From: Eucalyptus grandis
Taxonomy: Eukaryota; Streptophyta; Magnoliopsida; Myrtales; Myrtaceae
DNA length: 64,000 bases
Assembly (NCBI RefSeq): GCF_016545825.1
Contig: NC_052622.1
Span: 14,798,120 to 14,862,119 of the forward strand
Direction of reading: 5' to 3'
Shown here: one piece after another, positions 1 to 10,936 of the stretch
Layout: each line of letters begins with the position of its first letter
Position numbering within the stretch: position 1 is the first letter of the stretch
Notes under the pieces: generated by a model
What the model was told of the DNA's origin: nothing
Databases searched by the model: none
What the model saw: only the letters and a program-made list of their open reading frames with translations
Program-made: the position numbers and the translations under genes

Positions 1-576
1 CTCTCCAACGTCATGGTTGATATATCTTGGCCTTCTTCGATCGCCGCAACCACGTAGTCAAATCTTTCAGTCAAAGACCTCAAGATTTTTTTTACGACTC
101 GTACATCTTGGAGCTCTTCACCATTAACCCTCAATTGGTTAACGATGGTTTGTACACGATCAAAGTAAGCCGAGATAGATTCAGAGTCATTCATGTGTAA
201 AGACTCAAAATCTCCTCGAAGTGTTTGGAGCCGCACCCGCCTGACACGATCATCACCTTTGTAGGATTTTTGCAATATATCCCACGCTTCTTTCGCTGTC
301 TCACCACTCGATATTTTTTCAAATATCGTCTCCTCCACGGCTTGAAAGATCGCATATAATGCTTTCTGATCTTTCTTTCGAGATTCCACCAACGCTTCTT
401 TCTCCTCTTTCCTCAAAGCATTGAATTCTTCAGCATCAGCTACTTCGGTGTAGCCGTTCTCCACTGGTTCCACAAGTCTTAGGACTTGAATAGAACCTTC
501 ATCCGGACGAACCGGTTGTTGTAATTTTTCCGTTCAACTTTGGAAGTTGCATCTGAACGGAGCTAGTGGATGCCAT
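1..576 (-). pseudogene. Ty1/copia gag fragment, decayed, 5' end only
   Basis: Read on the minus strand from the ATG at 576, the frame starts MASTSSVQMQLPKLNGK, the usual start of plant copia Gag (UBN2 family). It then breaks: a one-base shift after NGK moves into the frame with NYNN, followed by a stop where the family has Gln, and a further shift restores a long open frame to the window edge. That frame includes ESISAYFDRVQTIVNQLR and other Gag-like residues. The copy cannot make full Gag. The rest of the element lies outside the window. The LTR and primer-binding site directly upstream confirm the identity. Confidence 0.88.
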
Positions 577-581
577 GGCTA

Positions 582-593
582 GCTCTGATACCA
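582..593 (-). other. Copia primer-binding site
   Basis: The minus strand reads TGGTATCAGAGC, the standard plant copia sequence complementary to the 3' end of initiator Met-tRNA. It lies two bases inside the LTR end and six bases before the gag ATG. Confidence 0.9.
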
Positions 594-595
594 AT

Positions 596-1107
596 TGTTG
601 GAACCAAAAGGATTTGGAGGGAGAGAGTACACACACAAAAAGAGATTATATTACACAATATGCCTTTGTAAAGGCTTAAGAGAGTACACACACTAACTTT
701 GCTAAGCTTAAAACTCTCTCTAAAATCTCACTTTCTCTCACTTTTACGACACTCTCACACACTAAGTAGACTAACATAACCCTATATTTATAAGCATCTT
801 CACCACCATTATCTTCAACATGCAAGAGTTGAAGTTGAACTTTTCTTCTTGGCCAAGGAGTCAACAATTGTGGGCTGAAACTTTTCCTTCACGTTCAAGT
901 TTACAAAGTTGAAGCTTTCTTCCTACTCTTGAAGACTTCAGCAACAAGTACCACTTGTAGCTTCTTCAAGAATTCTCTCCTTTGCAGCCCACTTTTCTTT
1001 GGCTTTTTACAAACCGACTAACTCTTGCTTTCACACACTTAGCCAAAAATAATTAAAAGACAAATAAGCTACTCAAAACACAAAAGCAATTTTACTATTT
1101 TCTAACA
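596..1107 (-). mobile_element. 5' LTR of the left-edge copia element
   Basis: On the minus strand this block starts TGTTAGAAA at 1107 and ends CCAACA at 596, the canonical TG...CA form, about 512 bp. The primer-binding site follows at once. The outer flank is at 1108 and beyond. The partner LTR, and therefore the target-site duplication, lies outside the window. Confidence 0.82.
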
Positions 1108-3070
1108 GTGTAAAGCTCGCCATAAATTCGAACTTCACATTCCAAATTACAATCCAAGACTCTCATAAATCTAGGAGGAACTTGTGAATGGAGTCCTAAA
1201 CTTGTCCAGTTGACCGAAAGTTTCAAAGAAATTAGTAGCTTACCAACGTGTTAGTAGGTTCTCACAAAGGAAAGAATTTGCACCGAAGGTAAAACCAAAG
1301 TTGGTAACCTTTATTTCGACAGTAAGCTACTAGCTCACTTTGGAAATAGGTAATTTACCATTGTAGGACCGCTATTTGAGGAATTTATCAACACCAAATT
1401 CAAATCGGAGAGGGAGTCGGTGAGAGCTTGAGGGAGAACGGGAGGAGTTCTCCAGCGGATCGACCATGCCCGAACCCTCTCCGACGACCTGTAGTCGACG
1501 CCCGCGATCACACGATCTTTCGCTCCCAAATCTCCGCGTTGCCGGTGAGTTTCTTTACTTGGTTTGAACCAGCCTTGCCTAAGGATCCCGGCTCAAAGAT
1601 ACCAAGGCGGCATACCATAGCCCGATTTGTCATGAGCTGGCCCACTTGCTGTCGTCTCCGAGTCGGGTAGGGAACTCCGCGATTTGACGGTTGTTTTCGT
1701 GAATCTATGTTATTCCGCGTTGTTTTGATCGAAGCAAAGCCAAGACTTGGTTTCCTTAAGCCCATACGCATGCTGGGTTTGAGCTGGGTGGTGTTCTTGA
1801 TTTCGGTTGTCTCGTGATGATTTCTTTTAAGTCCAAACTTGAGTTTGGGCTCTACAAGCGGTCAATATTTTCCTCTCAAGCTGTGCTCGCCAGCTGTTTA
1901 CTGAAATGTGTAAACCGATGTCGTGAGCATCTCTCTCTTATTCTGGCTAACGTAACAGTAAGTCCAAGCATAGCATGTTCTGTTCTATATAATGTTCGTT
2001 TGACGAACTGATATGTCGAAGTTTTAGTATGATTCGTGGCTAACCTAAACGTTTTTGCCTACTCTCTTCTTTGTCTTGAATGAGTCCATACCAGCTTGTC
2101 TGTCGGGTTCCTTAAAATGCCATCGTTTGGCTCAATCATGTTGTGACCATATTTTGTAAAATCTCGGATGGGTGCTGGACGGCAATCATGCTTGGATACG
2201 GTAGCTGATGATGGAAGTTGGGCGAAGAAAATTTTTATACCCACTGTGAAGTGTTTTGTTCGTGTCTTAGCTTCCTAGTCGTAAGCTTAGTCTAAGGTTT
2301 CTCAAACTCCTCTCGTCCATTGGTTGGCCTTAACGTGAGAGAGGGGAACAGTGGAGAGGAGCGTGTTGGACAGAAAGAATGAGGAAGGGGAATAGAGATT
2401 TTGGGTTGAACTCTAGCGACGGGATTAGTGGGCGTTGGACTCAATTGAAGCTTGGCAAATTTAAAGTCTACTACACCATAGGCGGGGAGGTCGGACTAGC
2501 CTGTTTCATGGAAGAGAATTGACTTTGTTGGGCCTTCACGACTCACTTCACTACTCAGTTTCGCTCTCTACTTCGACGGGCTATTCTCATATCACAAAAC
2601 CGGGGCAAAAGGTCTTGAGCTTCCAGCAATAAGCGCACGCCCTTCCCATCCGGAGCGATCTGCGGACTCCATCGATGAAACTAAACTCAAACCTGTTCGG
2701 ACTTGAGTTCCAGACTACTTGGGCACCTTCGAGGAAACAGAAGCTTCAGCGAGTGCACTGCTGGGGTTTGACATTAATGACTACATAGGATTTGTGTCTA
2801 GTGCATGGTCATGATCTATCTGTATGTAACCGTCCATCTATTCCGTTATAGGCAAAATTCACTTGTTTTGTTATAATAAAGACATTCAAGTCTTGTCCTA
2901 AGCAACTTCGCAGAAGCTTCACCAGCGATTACCGCATTGAATTATCTCCCAATTTGTCCCCTCAATTCATAGGTCACGGAGAATTACTGACCACGAATTT
3001 CCCATGGCAACCGGTCGTGATTAATCTGTGGAGGAATCGAAGCGTGTGTCCTGTAAAATCGGCTAACCTT
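1108..3070. other. Gene-less stretch, nothing recognised
   Basis: There are short unrelated ORFs on both strands and no convincing domain. The part at 1400-1700 is GC-richer and ends in a GTGAGT donor-like site, so it could be a relic of a 5' exon, but no homologue is recognised. About 1195-1365 resembles the degenerate tandem repeat at 11250-11700. Confidence 0.4.
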
Positions 3071-3077
3071 TAATAAG

Positions 3078-3780
3078 TTCAACAATGGAAGGTGAACAAG
3101 AGACAACGCATGATGCACATGATCTCTCTCCACAAAAATAAAGTGCTTACCATTTCTTGTCGGTCCTTGATTTGGTGATGCGATTTGTATCTAACTTATA
3201 TCATATTAGTGAATTTTATATGATGATTTGAATTAGGGTTGCCCCCCTAGATTTATCAACAGCCGAATGGTAACTTTTTCACTTTCCTGTCAAATCTAGA
3301 CATCAGGAAAATTTCCAAAGATTTATGGAAAAGAAATCATAGGTCAATATTCAGTGTCAAAAGTTTTTTATAAATGCAAGCAAATCTTCGATATCCCATC
3401 TTTTTTTTTTCTTCTTTTTTTAGACCTCACATGATCGACACAAATTGTAAATTAATTTCAACCTAATAAGGTATAACTGCTGTATACCGACTAAAAAAAA
3501 AGCTATAACTACTGTGTCAAGGCAATAGCACCTTTTTTTTTTGCGAGGATACTTGTTTTGTTCTGTTTATAGATAAAAAGGCTGAGAACTGGGGCTAGCG
3601 CAAATTTGAGTCATAAATTATCTTCCCATTAGAATTACAAAGTTTTGAGATTTACAATCGCAAATAATGAATACCCAATCTTCTTCACACCCGGATAAAC
3701 AAGCGGTCCTGTTTGTGTAGAATAATTTTGGGGTTGGAAGCTTGAAATCTACAGACCAAAAAAGGAAAGCTCGAAATCCA
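3078..3780 (+). repeat. Promoter-side duplicate, copy 1 (upstream of gene A)
   Basis: This block aligns by eye with 12406-13170. Shared blocks include the GATGCACAT stretch, TTTGATTTGGTGATG, GGGGCTAGCGCA and ATTACAAAGTTTTGAGATT, in the same order and orientation. It is the upstream flank of glycine-rich gene A. Confidence 0.75.
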
Positions 3781-3827
3781 TCCGTCACTTGTTGAGATCG
3801 ACAATGCGGTCCTCTCCTCATTTTCCT

Positions 3828-3835
3828 TATTTAAA
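3828..3835 (+). promoter_or_regulatory. TATA-like box of gene A
   Basis: TATTTAAA lies 79 bases upstream of the chosen ATG at 3907. It is a weak match and is supported mainly by position. Confidence 0.4.
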
Positions 3836-3906
3836 TGAAGCTCCCTTGATAACGTCGATAATTGAGTTCCTGCCTCTGTTCTCTCCACGAGATAACAGGG
3901 AAATCA

Positions 3907-4188
3907 ATGGCGAGAGGGTGGGTCACTTCAGCAAGCGCCGGTGTCATCTTCTTGCTGTTGTCCTTGGTCCTCGTTTCGCTGATTATTTTTTTCTGCAGCG
4001 ATGGTTCGTCTGGGTCTCGGCGCAAGAAGAAATCGAGAGGTGGCCATGTCGGCGGCTACAATGGAGGCGCCTACTATGGAGGCGACAGCAATGACTGTGG
4101 TGGCAATGATGGGGGCAGCGGTGGAGGGGGTGGCTGCGGCGGAGGCGGCGGTTGTGGCGGAGGCGGCGGTTGCGGTGGCGGGTGTTGA
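3907..4188 (+). CDS. Glycine-rich small membrane protein (gene A)
   Basis: 93 aa. The start MARGWVTSASAG at 3907 was chosen over the in-frame ATG at 3862 because the N-terminus then leads straight into one hydrophobic segment (about residues 11-30), and the TATA-like box is better placed. After the membrane segment comes a short basic stretch (SRRKKKSR, about 36-43). A Gly/Tyr/Asn part follows, then a Cys-punctuated tail in which CGGGGG recurs. The layout predicts a signal-anchor or type I membrane protein with a glycine-rich tail. It resembles proteins loosely called glycine-rich cell wall proteins, but no enzymatic or binding role can be assigned. It is the first member of the array; its upstream region is duplicated near 12.4-13.2 kb. 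Confidence 0.7.
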   Translation: MARGWVTSASAGVIFLLLSLVLVSLIIFFCSDGSSGSRRKKKSRGGHVGGYNGGAYYGGDSNDCGGNDGGSGGGGGCGGGGGCGGGGGCGGGC

Positions 4189-5384
4189 ATGTGCTTTTAG
4201 GCATGAATTATGGGGGAGAAAAAGGGTTTTATTTCTATAATTTCTGTGGTATTCAGTGAATTAGGCAGAGTTTGAACAATAAGTCATAGTAGATTGGTGC
4301 GAGTTGGAAGAGGAAAGTTGTACTTACTTTTGTCTATAAGTAATAGATCTATTGTGCAGTCTCTTTGTTGTTTTATGATGATGAACAATATCAAATAATG
4401 TTCTTTTTGCTATTTCATGGAATCATATTTATTTTTTTCTAATGCGCTAGTCTCGATATTGGTAATTCTCTAGCTATGACCGGCTTGATGCTTAACTCTG
4501 TCTGATTTTAAAGAGTATGAATTAATTGACAGTAATTTTACATATGATCCTTCCTTCTAAGGGGATCTTATATAGATCGAAATGTAATTGTCTCTGTCAA
4601 AGATTTCGAAACCTTGCATGATTCCTGCTGTTTGCGTGATGGAGTGGATCCTGCACTGTTATGGATGTAAAAGGCAGTGCCAAAGGTGTTACATGTGCTT
4701 GTGCGGCTGTCCTCTCTACCTCGTTGCAGCAGATTATGAGTAGATCTTCCATATCTCCCGCTTGCATTTTCACAGAACTGTGTACGCTGAGGACTGATGA
4801 TGATACGTCTATATAGTAAATCCTCTTGATTGCTCCACCTGGTCTTGGGACTTTTGCACATTAGAGCTGCAGATTACCACGACTGACCTCTCTAGGACTG
4901 CGTTTATCGACGGTTGATTTCTGTCAGCCTTGAAAGTTTTTGCACTATCCCACGCTCTTACGCAGCTCGTCAGGTTGAAAATATTAGCAGAAGATGAAGT
5001 TTTTTATGAATGTGTGAAGCTTGGATGTTCCAAATCCTATTTTCGTATGTTTTTCCAGCAAAAATGCTTTCAAGTGTACTTGTAAATAGATTTTTTTTTT
5101 TTTTGGCACCAAAGGTTTTAAGTCTAATTAATTGTGAAAAATCTCAAGTATACTTGCATGAGAATGATATTTTTATAAAGATGAGATTGATATTACTTCA
5201 TAGGGGCATATATGTCATTTAAATTGGAATGCAATTTCTATCAAATAATGGATGTGATAGGTTATAAAAATATTTGCCTTTAAATTTGCAGATTAATAAA
5301 TAGTAGATAAGATATGATAAAATTTATTGATTCTTATCTTATTCAGTCTTATCCTGACTAGAAATTCGAATGATCAATCGCAGC

Positions 5385-5391
5385 CTATAAA
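5385..5391 (+). promoter_or_regulatory. TATA box of gene B
   Basis: CTATAAA lies 60 bases before the ATG at 5445. It is too close to the ATG at 5397 for that one to be the start, which favours 5445. Confidence 0.6.
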
Positions 5392-5444
5392 CACACATGT
5401 CATCTACTTCTAGTGCACGATCCTTTCTAGGTTTGGGCGTCAAG

Positions 5445-5897
5445 ATGAAATCGTTCTGGCGCTCTTCTAGTGGCGGCGACAAATCATCTGGCTCTCCCGG
5501 CAAAAGCAAACCAGGAGGTGGCACCAGCTGCAGTGGAGGCAGCAAAGGCATAACCATCGGTTCGGCCTGGGGCCGTCTTGGCGGAAACAAATCTGACTCT
5601 CCCCCAAAAAGCAAACCGGGAGGTGGCACCGACGGTGGCAGGGGTGGCAAAGGCGTTATCAATGGTTCAGCTATTGCGAATACTCCCTTGTACAGCTCTG
5701 TGTATGGAGTTGTAGCTGACGGTGAAGGCGGAGGTGGCGGTGGCGGAGGTAACGATCATCACAGCCACCTCCACCACCACAAAGACCATCATGGAAGCGG
5801 AGATAGTGGCAGCATCGGCAGTCACGGTGGACACCACGGTGGCAACGATTTCAGCGTAGGCGGTGGTTTTGATGGAGGTGGACACCATGGACATTGA
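5445..5897 (+). CDS. Glycine/histidine-rich protein (gene B)
   Basis: 150 aa from the ATG at 5445 (MKSFWRSSSGGDKSSG). This start matches those of D and E, which share the preceding TTTGGGC-CA-GATGAA context; the ATG at 5397 would sit almost on the TATA box. Unlike A and E there is no membrane segment. The first half is Ser/Gly/Lys-rich with a duplicated motif (KSKPGGGT twice). The middle carries the family block GSAIANTPLYSSVYGVVADGE. The tail is Gly and His rich (DHHSHLHHHKDHHG, then FDGGGHHGH). The His clusters could bind metal ions, but that is inference. It is an intact frame in a tandem array with D and E, and the function is unknown. Confidence 0.7.
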   Translation: MKSFWRSSSGGDKSSGSPGKSKPGGGTSCSGGSKGITIGSAWGRLGGNKSDSPPKSKPGGGTDGGRGGKGVINGSAIANTPLYSSVYGVVADGEGGGGGGGGNDHHSHLHHHKDHHGSGDSGSIGSHGGHHGGNDFSVGGGFDGGGHHGH

Positions 5898-7602
5898 GGG
5901 ATAAGGTTGACTGAAGGATAGTTTTCTTTTTTATGTTTTTGGGTCAAAACTGAAGGATAGTTAAAACTAAATAAGATTCTCTGTTATCTTGATCTGTTTA
6001 GTTTTCCATGTAAATATTTTTAGGATCTTTATGATAATAATTTTCTTTTACTTATCTAAAGATTTATTTCTCATCAGAATTCTTGTTTTATTTTTTTAAT
6101 GAGGCTAAATAGGCTTTCTTTTCTCTTCCCCTCGTTCTTTCTTCAGTCTCTTTCCATTGTATTTAACATAATTACTTGGGAAATTTAAATTGGTAAATTT
6201 CAGGATGGATTATCAAAAAGCATAAGTATGTGTTCTGTGCCCACTCCACCATGGTAGATTTGTCCTTTTATGGTATCGAGCAACTATTCTCTATGTAGTA
6301 GACCAAAAATAAATTAAAGATTATGTTGTTAACTTACCATAATTATTTTTATCGTAATGGTAATTTTTTGTTAGAGGATCAGTCTCCAAGGTGAGTAGAT
6401 TTTAGACCTAGAACATGAGACCAACTGTGGAACCTACCCATTAGACATGTTGGTCCCATCCAATTCTAGGATCTATGGGAAAATTAAGCGGATGTTTGTT
6501 TTGTTCTTTATATATATAATGGAGTATTTCAAAAGAATGATGTTCAAATGTTACTTCATACATTTTTAAAGAATGTTCCACTATATTTTCTGTTCAAGAT
6601 TAAAGAGTACAGAGCGAGAGTGAGAAGAGGCTGCGATCTAAATAATAAGAAAGCAATTGAGTTCGGGTTTCTAAAATAGGTTTCAAATCGCTAGTCCCCA
6701 CGAGAGTAGGTTTAGCACTCAGAAGTCAGAACCAAGAAACTACCCGCACAATACCGGTTCTGGAAACTTTTGAATCAGAACAGCTTGCTAGTAGATCCTG
6801 GACCGATACCCACCCTAGTATTGGTCCAGCAATTATCGATAATCCATTCAGTTGAATGCACCTGGACCTCTGTCACCACCATTAGTTGTCGTTTCTAGGC
6901 CTACGGTTTTATGACAACGGAACCTAGAACGAGTTTCGACCCCAATATGATGATGGCCTTGACGTCACGACACTGGTCTACCCTTCTTTCAATTTTTATT
7001 TTTCACTAATCGACTTATTATTCGTCAATGGCTTCCAGTGTCATACAGCATATGCTGAAAACAATATCAAATTTACACATGGTATGCCTTCTTGCCACGC
7101 CAGTAAAATTGGGTCGAGCGGTCGTTCGCAGGACTTAATTCCACTAGATTTTAGGTGTTTGGGATTTAATTACACATAACCAAACGTTTAGGGCTCTTGG
7201 TGCAAATTTTCATTTAGATTTTTATGGTCTTTGTTTATTATTCTACTACTTGACACTTATCTTTTACATTTTTCCCCTGAACGAAAACCGCGTAATACTG
7301 GATTGAATAAGTTTTTGGATTAAAGTTAACATAAATACGGCACGAGACTACAATGATTTTTAGGTAGTTGGGAAAAACATATCATCAGCCTCATCAGAAC
7401 AACCAATTCGAACCGCTTTGATGCCGCTGGTTCACCTGGTTCGCGAGCCTCCAATCGTCTTCGTCAACTCCACTAATTCCATGACTGTCGTCGCTAAGGT
7501 GATCTGATCTCTCTCGCAATGGAGTTCTCATTGGGTGGTCGTACATAATCGTGTTGTTCTTGCTCCTTTTGAGTCGTTTTAGGGTCTTGTATTTTTTAGT
7601 TG

Positions 7603-7612
7603 CCAATTGCAC
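7603..7612. repeat. Target-site duplication, left copy
   Basis: CCAATTGCAC, repeated exactly at 8857-8866, flanks the TIR element between them. Confidence 0.88.
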
Positions 7613-8856
7613 GGGAAAAGTGCCAAAAAAGTCCTAAACCTTTTATTATTGTGTCGATTTAGTCATAAACCTTTTTTGGTGCCGATTTAGTCATAAATCT
7701 TTTTAGGTTGTGCAAATTCAGTCATTTCCGGCCAATTTTGGCCGGATTTTGCCGACGGGACGCCGCCAGCCGACGTGACCTAATTGGCGCCGACGTGGAC
7801 AACTTTTAATAATATTTTAATATTCTTTATTTTTTATTTTTTTATTCTGCTCTTCTTCCTCCAGCCGGTCGCCGGACCTCGACGACCGGCCAGAGGCCAC
7901 GGCCGGCAAGGTCAAGGTCAACCTCGCCGGCCACCTCGCCGTGCCGCGGGGTGGCGAGGCTCGAGCCTCGCCCATGGCCGGCGAGCCTCACCGCCTCGCG
8001 TGAGGCCACCCTCAAGGCCGGCGAGGCTCACCCTCGTCGAATGGCGAGGGTCGAGCCTCACCCATGGCCGGCGAGGGGAGCCCGCCGGCTTGCCGGATCC
8101 GGATTTGGTGAGTGAGGGGTTCGAGCGAGGGGAGAGAGTCAAAGGGGTAGACCGCCAACCACCCACCTGAGCCGCAGCCGTCGGCCTACGACCGCGCCTA
8201 GTTTCAAGCACCGAAGCTCCGGTAGGCCTCAGTCCTTTTTTGTGCCTTGCGTTGGTCGGATCAGGCCGAAGCTCGCAGTCTTCAAGGATTTGGTTCAAGA
8301 TCGAGAGCGTTCGATCTGGGCGGGACTCGAGAGAGAGAGAGTCCTCTCCCGACCAAGTCGAGGAAACCACGGCTACGTGAGACCACTACCGCAATGCCGC
8401 AGCCCGATGCCGTCCACCGCTACTCGCCAACCCGCTGCCATATCCGGCGAGCTGGCGGCTTGCCCTCACCGCTCAGCCTCGAGGGCGGCCTCACGTGGGG
8501 TGAGCAAGGCTCACCTCGCCCGCCCCGCACGAGGCCGCCCCCACGTCGCCACCTCACCTCGGCCGCCGAGGTCCGGAACCGGCTGGAGGAAGAAGAGCAG
8601 AATAAAATAATAATAATAATAATAAAATAACACTAAAAAATAAAATTCAAAAATTCAAAAATATTAAAATATTATAAAAAGTTGTCCACGTCGGTCGGCC
8701 GTCAAGGCGTCCAAATAGCAAAATCCGGCCAAATTGGCCGGGAAATGACCGAATTGGCACAACTTAAAAGGTTTAGGACTAAATCGGCACCAAAAAAAGT
8801 TTATGACTAAATCGGCACAATAACAAAAGGTTTAGGATTTTTTTGGCACTTTTCCT
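7613..8856. mobile_element. Non-autonomous MULE-like TIR element, 1.24 kb
   Basis: The left end reads GGGAAAAGTGCCAAAAAAGT and the reverse complement of the right end reads AGGAAAAGTGCCAAAAAAAT. Similarity of the inverted ends continues for about 140 bp. Perfect 10-bp direct repeats flank it. Long TIRs with a 9-11 bp duplication fit the Mutator superfamily. The interior (about 7860-8580) is strongly GC-rich, with repeated CGAGGCTCGAGCCTCGCC-like motifs. It carries no transposase; the long ORFs here look like by-products of GC content. Related ends recur across the window. Confidence 0.85.
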
Positions 8857-8866
8857 CCAATTGCAC
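8857..8866. repeat. Target-site duplication, right copy
   Basis: An exact copy of the 10 bases at 7603-7612. Confidence 0.88.
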
Positions 8867-8991
8867 TCTCTGAGGGAGAGATAATTGGTTTCCTCAATTG
8901 CTAATTGCTATGAGAAAATATCATGCCAGGCCATGCATTTTGCTCGTGTCAATTTGTTGGAGGAACTGGTCATGTTGCCCGCGATTGATAA

Positions 8992-9165
8992 ACGTGGGGT
9001 GGCTACTATGGTGGTAGAAGCGACAGCGGCGGCAATGATAGTGGCGGCCGCCACCACCACTATAGAGGTCATGATGGTGGAGGTGGTGGTGGACATCACG
9101 GCAGCCGCCACCGCTACAGAAGGCACCATGGAGGAGGAGGTCGTTTTGATGGTGAAGGGTCTTGA
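8992..9165 (+). pseudogene. Glycine/histidine-rich gene C, decayed 3' part
   Basis: In the frame ending at TGA 9163-9165 the sequence codes for WGGYYGGRSDSGGNDSGG, then a His/Arg/Gly tail with HHHYRGHDGGGGGGHH and RFDGEGS. This composition matches the array. Directly upstream the same frame has two consecutive stops (8986-8991) and no usable start, and the MULE-like element lies about 135 bases further up. The other frame over this stretch is open too but reads as an Ala/Val/Met shadow. The 3' flank (9165-9400) has a second copy at 14425-14790. Confidence 0.6.
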
Positions 9166-10380
9166 ATTGAACCTATATTTATATACTTTTAGGGTTGAAT
9201 TGAAAAAGAAAAGAGTGTCATTTCAATAAATTGTTTTGTGATAGTGTGGTCCGTGTTAGATTATATTATGATTACCATCTAGGGTTAAGTTAATTGTAAT
9301 TTACATTTATTGTACTTAAATCAAATTTTAATCTCACCCTACATATACATAGGGGTCTTGTACTCTTCATTTGGTAATGCATAGAATATTATATCTTTCT
9401 CTCTTTCAGTACAAATTTCAAATGTTCAAATGAAATTGGATAAGCCCTTGCCCCTTAGCCACTTTCGTTCGATGGGTTGTCATGCCATTGAAGCCTTTGC
9501 CCAATTCTCATGAGGAACATGTAAATGGAGTCCCAAACCCGACCAACTAACTAATGGCACTGCAGTCTAATAAATTTGTCCAACTATACCATTTGGATGC
9601 ATATTTTCTTTAACAGATTAAATAAATACTTTTACCCTTACTTTAGATGTAAATGTACCTATAGATAATGATTACATCAGATTGATTCTTCGCACTACAT
9701 GCAAAGGTGCTCCCTATACAAACGCAAACATGATTGACAGCGTGATTCCACAGTTGAATGCTTAAGTCGTCCCTATCTATGGAGGGATCAATTCTCTAAT
9801 CCATTACAGTCGTCAACCACGAATAATCCAATGATGGAAAACATAAAATATGTTAATATACATAATGCGCTTCTCAAGTCCTGCGTTCTCTTGATGTCAG
9901 CCTTGAAAGCTTTTGTACTACCCCGTGCTCTTGCGCAGCTTGTCAGGTTGAAAATATTAGCTGAAAATGAAGTTTTCTTATGATTGTGTGAAACCTAAAT
10001 GTTCCATGCCTTACTTTCGTATTTTTTCCAGTAAAAATGTTCTCAAGTATACTTGTAAATCAAGTTTTTTTTTTTTTTTTGCACCAAGGATTTTAAGTCT
10101 AATTAATTGTGAAGGTTCTCAAGTATATTTGTGCATCATAATGATATTTTTATGATTGTAACAGCAAAATCACTTCATGGGCATATATGTCCATCAAATT
10201 GAAATGCAATTTCTAGCAAACAATGGATAGGATAGGATAAGATATAAAAATATCCGATTTTAAATTTGTAGTTTAGCAAATAATAGATAAGATATGACAA
10301 AATCTTTAAATTTTATTTTATCCTATACAGTTCCATACTGACTACTGACTAGAAATCCAAAAGATCAAAGCCAGCCTAAA

Positions 10381-10392
10381 TATATATAAATA
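10381..10392 (+). promoter_or_regulatory. TATA box of gene D
   Basis: TATATATAAATA lies about 60 bases before the ATG at 10444, the same spacing as in genes B and E. Confidence 0.6.
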
Positions 10393-10443
10393 CACATATA
10401 TTCTGCTTCTCACACACCATTCTTTGTAGCTTTGGGCATCAAG

Positions 10444-10936
10444 ATGAAATCGCTCTTGCGTTTCTTGAGCTGTTTTTCGTGTGGCAGCCATGGCAACGGC
10501 AACAAATGGCTTGCCCCGCAAAAACAATCCGGAAGGTGGCATCAGCGGCGGTGGCAGGGGCGGCAAAGCCATAACTGACGGTTCATCTTTTGCTAATTCT
10601 CTCTTGTACAGCTCTGTGAATGGAATTGTAGCTGACAACGGAGAGGGTGGTGGCGGTGGAGATAACCATCATCACGGCCACCATGGACACCATCACGTGG
10701 GTGGAGGTGACCACCATCGTCAAGGCCATAACGGAGGTGTTGGTGGCAACCACCACCACCACCATCACCACCACGGAAGCCATCATGGAGGCGGGTATAG
10801 TGGCGGCGGCGGACACCAAGGCATCAGCAGTCATGGCGGACACCATCACGGTGGCGGCGGTTTTAGCGTAAGCAGTGATTTTGGTGGAGGCGGTTTTGGT
10901 GGAGGCGAACACCATCATGGGGGCGGCTTTTTTTAG
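10444..10936 (+). pseudogene. Glycine/histidine-rich gene D with 2-nt frame break
   Basis: The conserved start (MKSLLRFLSCFSCGSHGNGN) is at 10444. Compared with gene E, where the codons read AAA TCT GGC TCT CCC, D reads AAA T GGC TTG CCC: two bases are missing near 10508. Continuing in the start frame reaches a stop within about 20 codons. The +1-shifted frame carries the family body to 10936: GSSFANSLLYSSVNGIVAD, then DNHHHGHHGHHHVGGGDHH, an octa-His run and a Gly-rich end. With the break ignored the product would be about 164 aa. Either the gene is dead, the assembly lost two bases, or translation starts at the internal ATG at 10490 (148 aa). The rest is well preserved, so the status is open. 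Confidence 0.6.

Larger units (their letters stand above)
4915..6100 (+). repeat. Duplicated unit around gene B (matches 9893-11110)
   Basis: The upstream parts at 4920-5040 and 9895-10010 share long near-identical runs (TGTCAGCCTTGAAAG, CAGGTTGAAAATATTAGC). The similarity continues through the coding part and into the 3' flank (CTTATCTAAAGATTTATTT). The whole gene unit was copied, not just the coding sequence. Confidence 0.8.
5380..6965 (+). repeat. Duplicated unit, gene B side (matches 14930-16560)
   Basis: Beyond the gene, the 3' region of B aligns with that of E for about 1 kb. Shared stretches include TTTCTTCAGTCTCTTT, CCATGGTAG.TTTGTCCTTTTAT and AGAAAGCAAT, and both include a run around CACCACCAT near the end. 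Divergence is higher than within the coding part, which suggests an old duplication. Confidence 0.72.

Noticed and set aside
1428..1670. Possible first exon with GTGAGT donor
   Set aside because: No recognisable protein, no second exon found, and the opposite frame is equally open.
5397..5444. Earlier ATG for gene B
   Set aside because: It sits about 10 bases after the TATA box, and the homologous genes D and E start at the position equal to 5445.
7784..8630. Long ORFs on both strands rich in Arg, Pro and Gly
   Set aside because: They lie inside the GC-rich core of a non-autonomous TIR element, overlap each other in several frames and show no domain.
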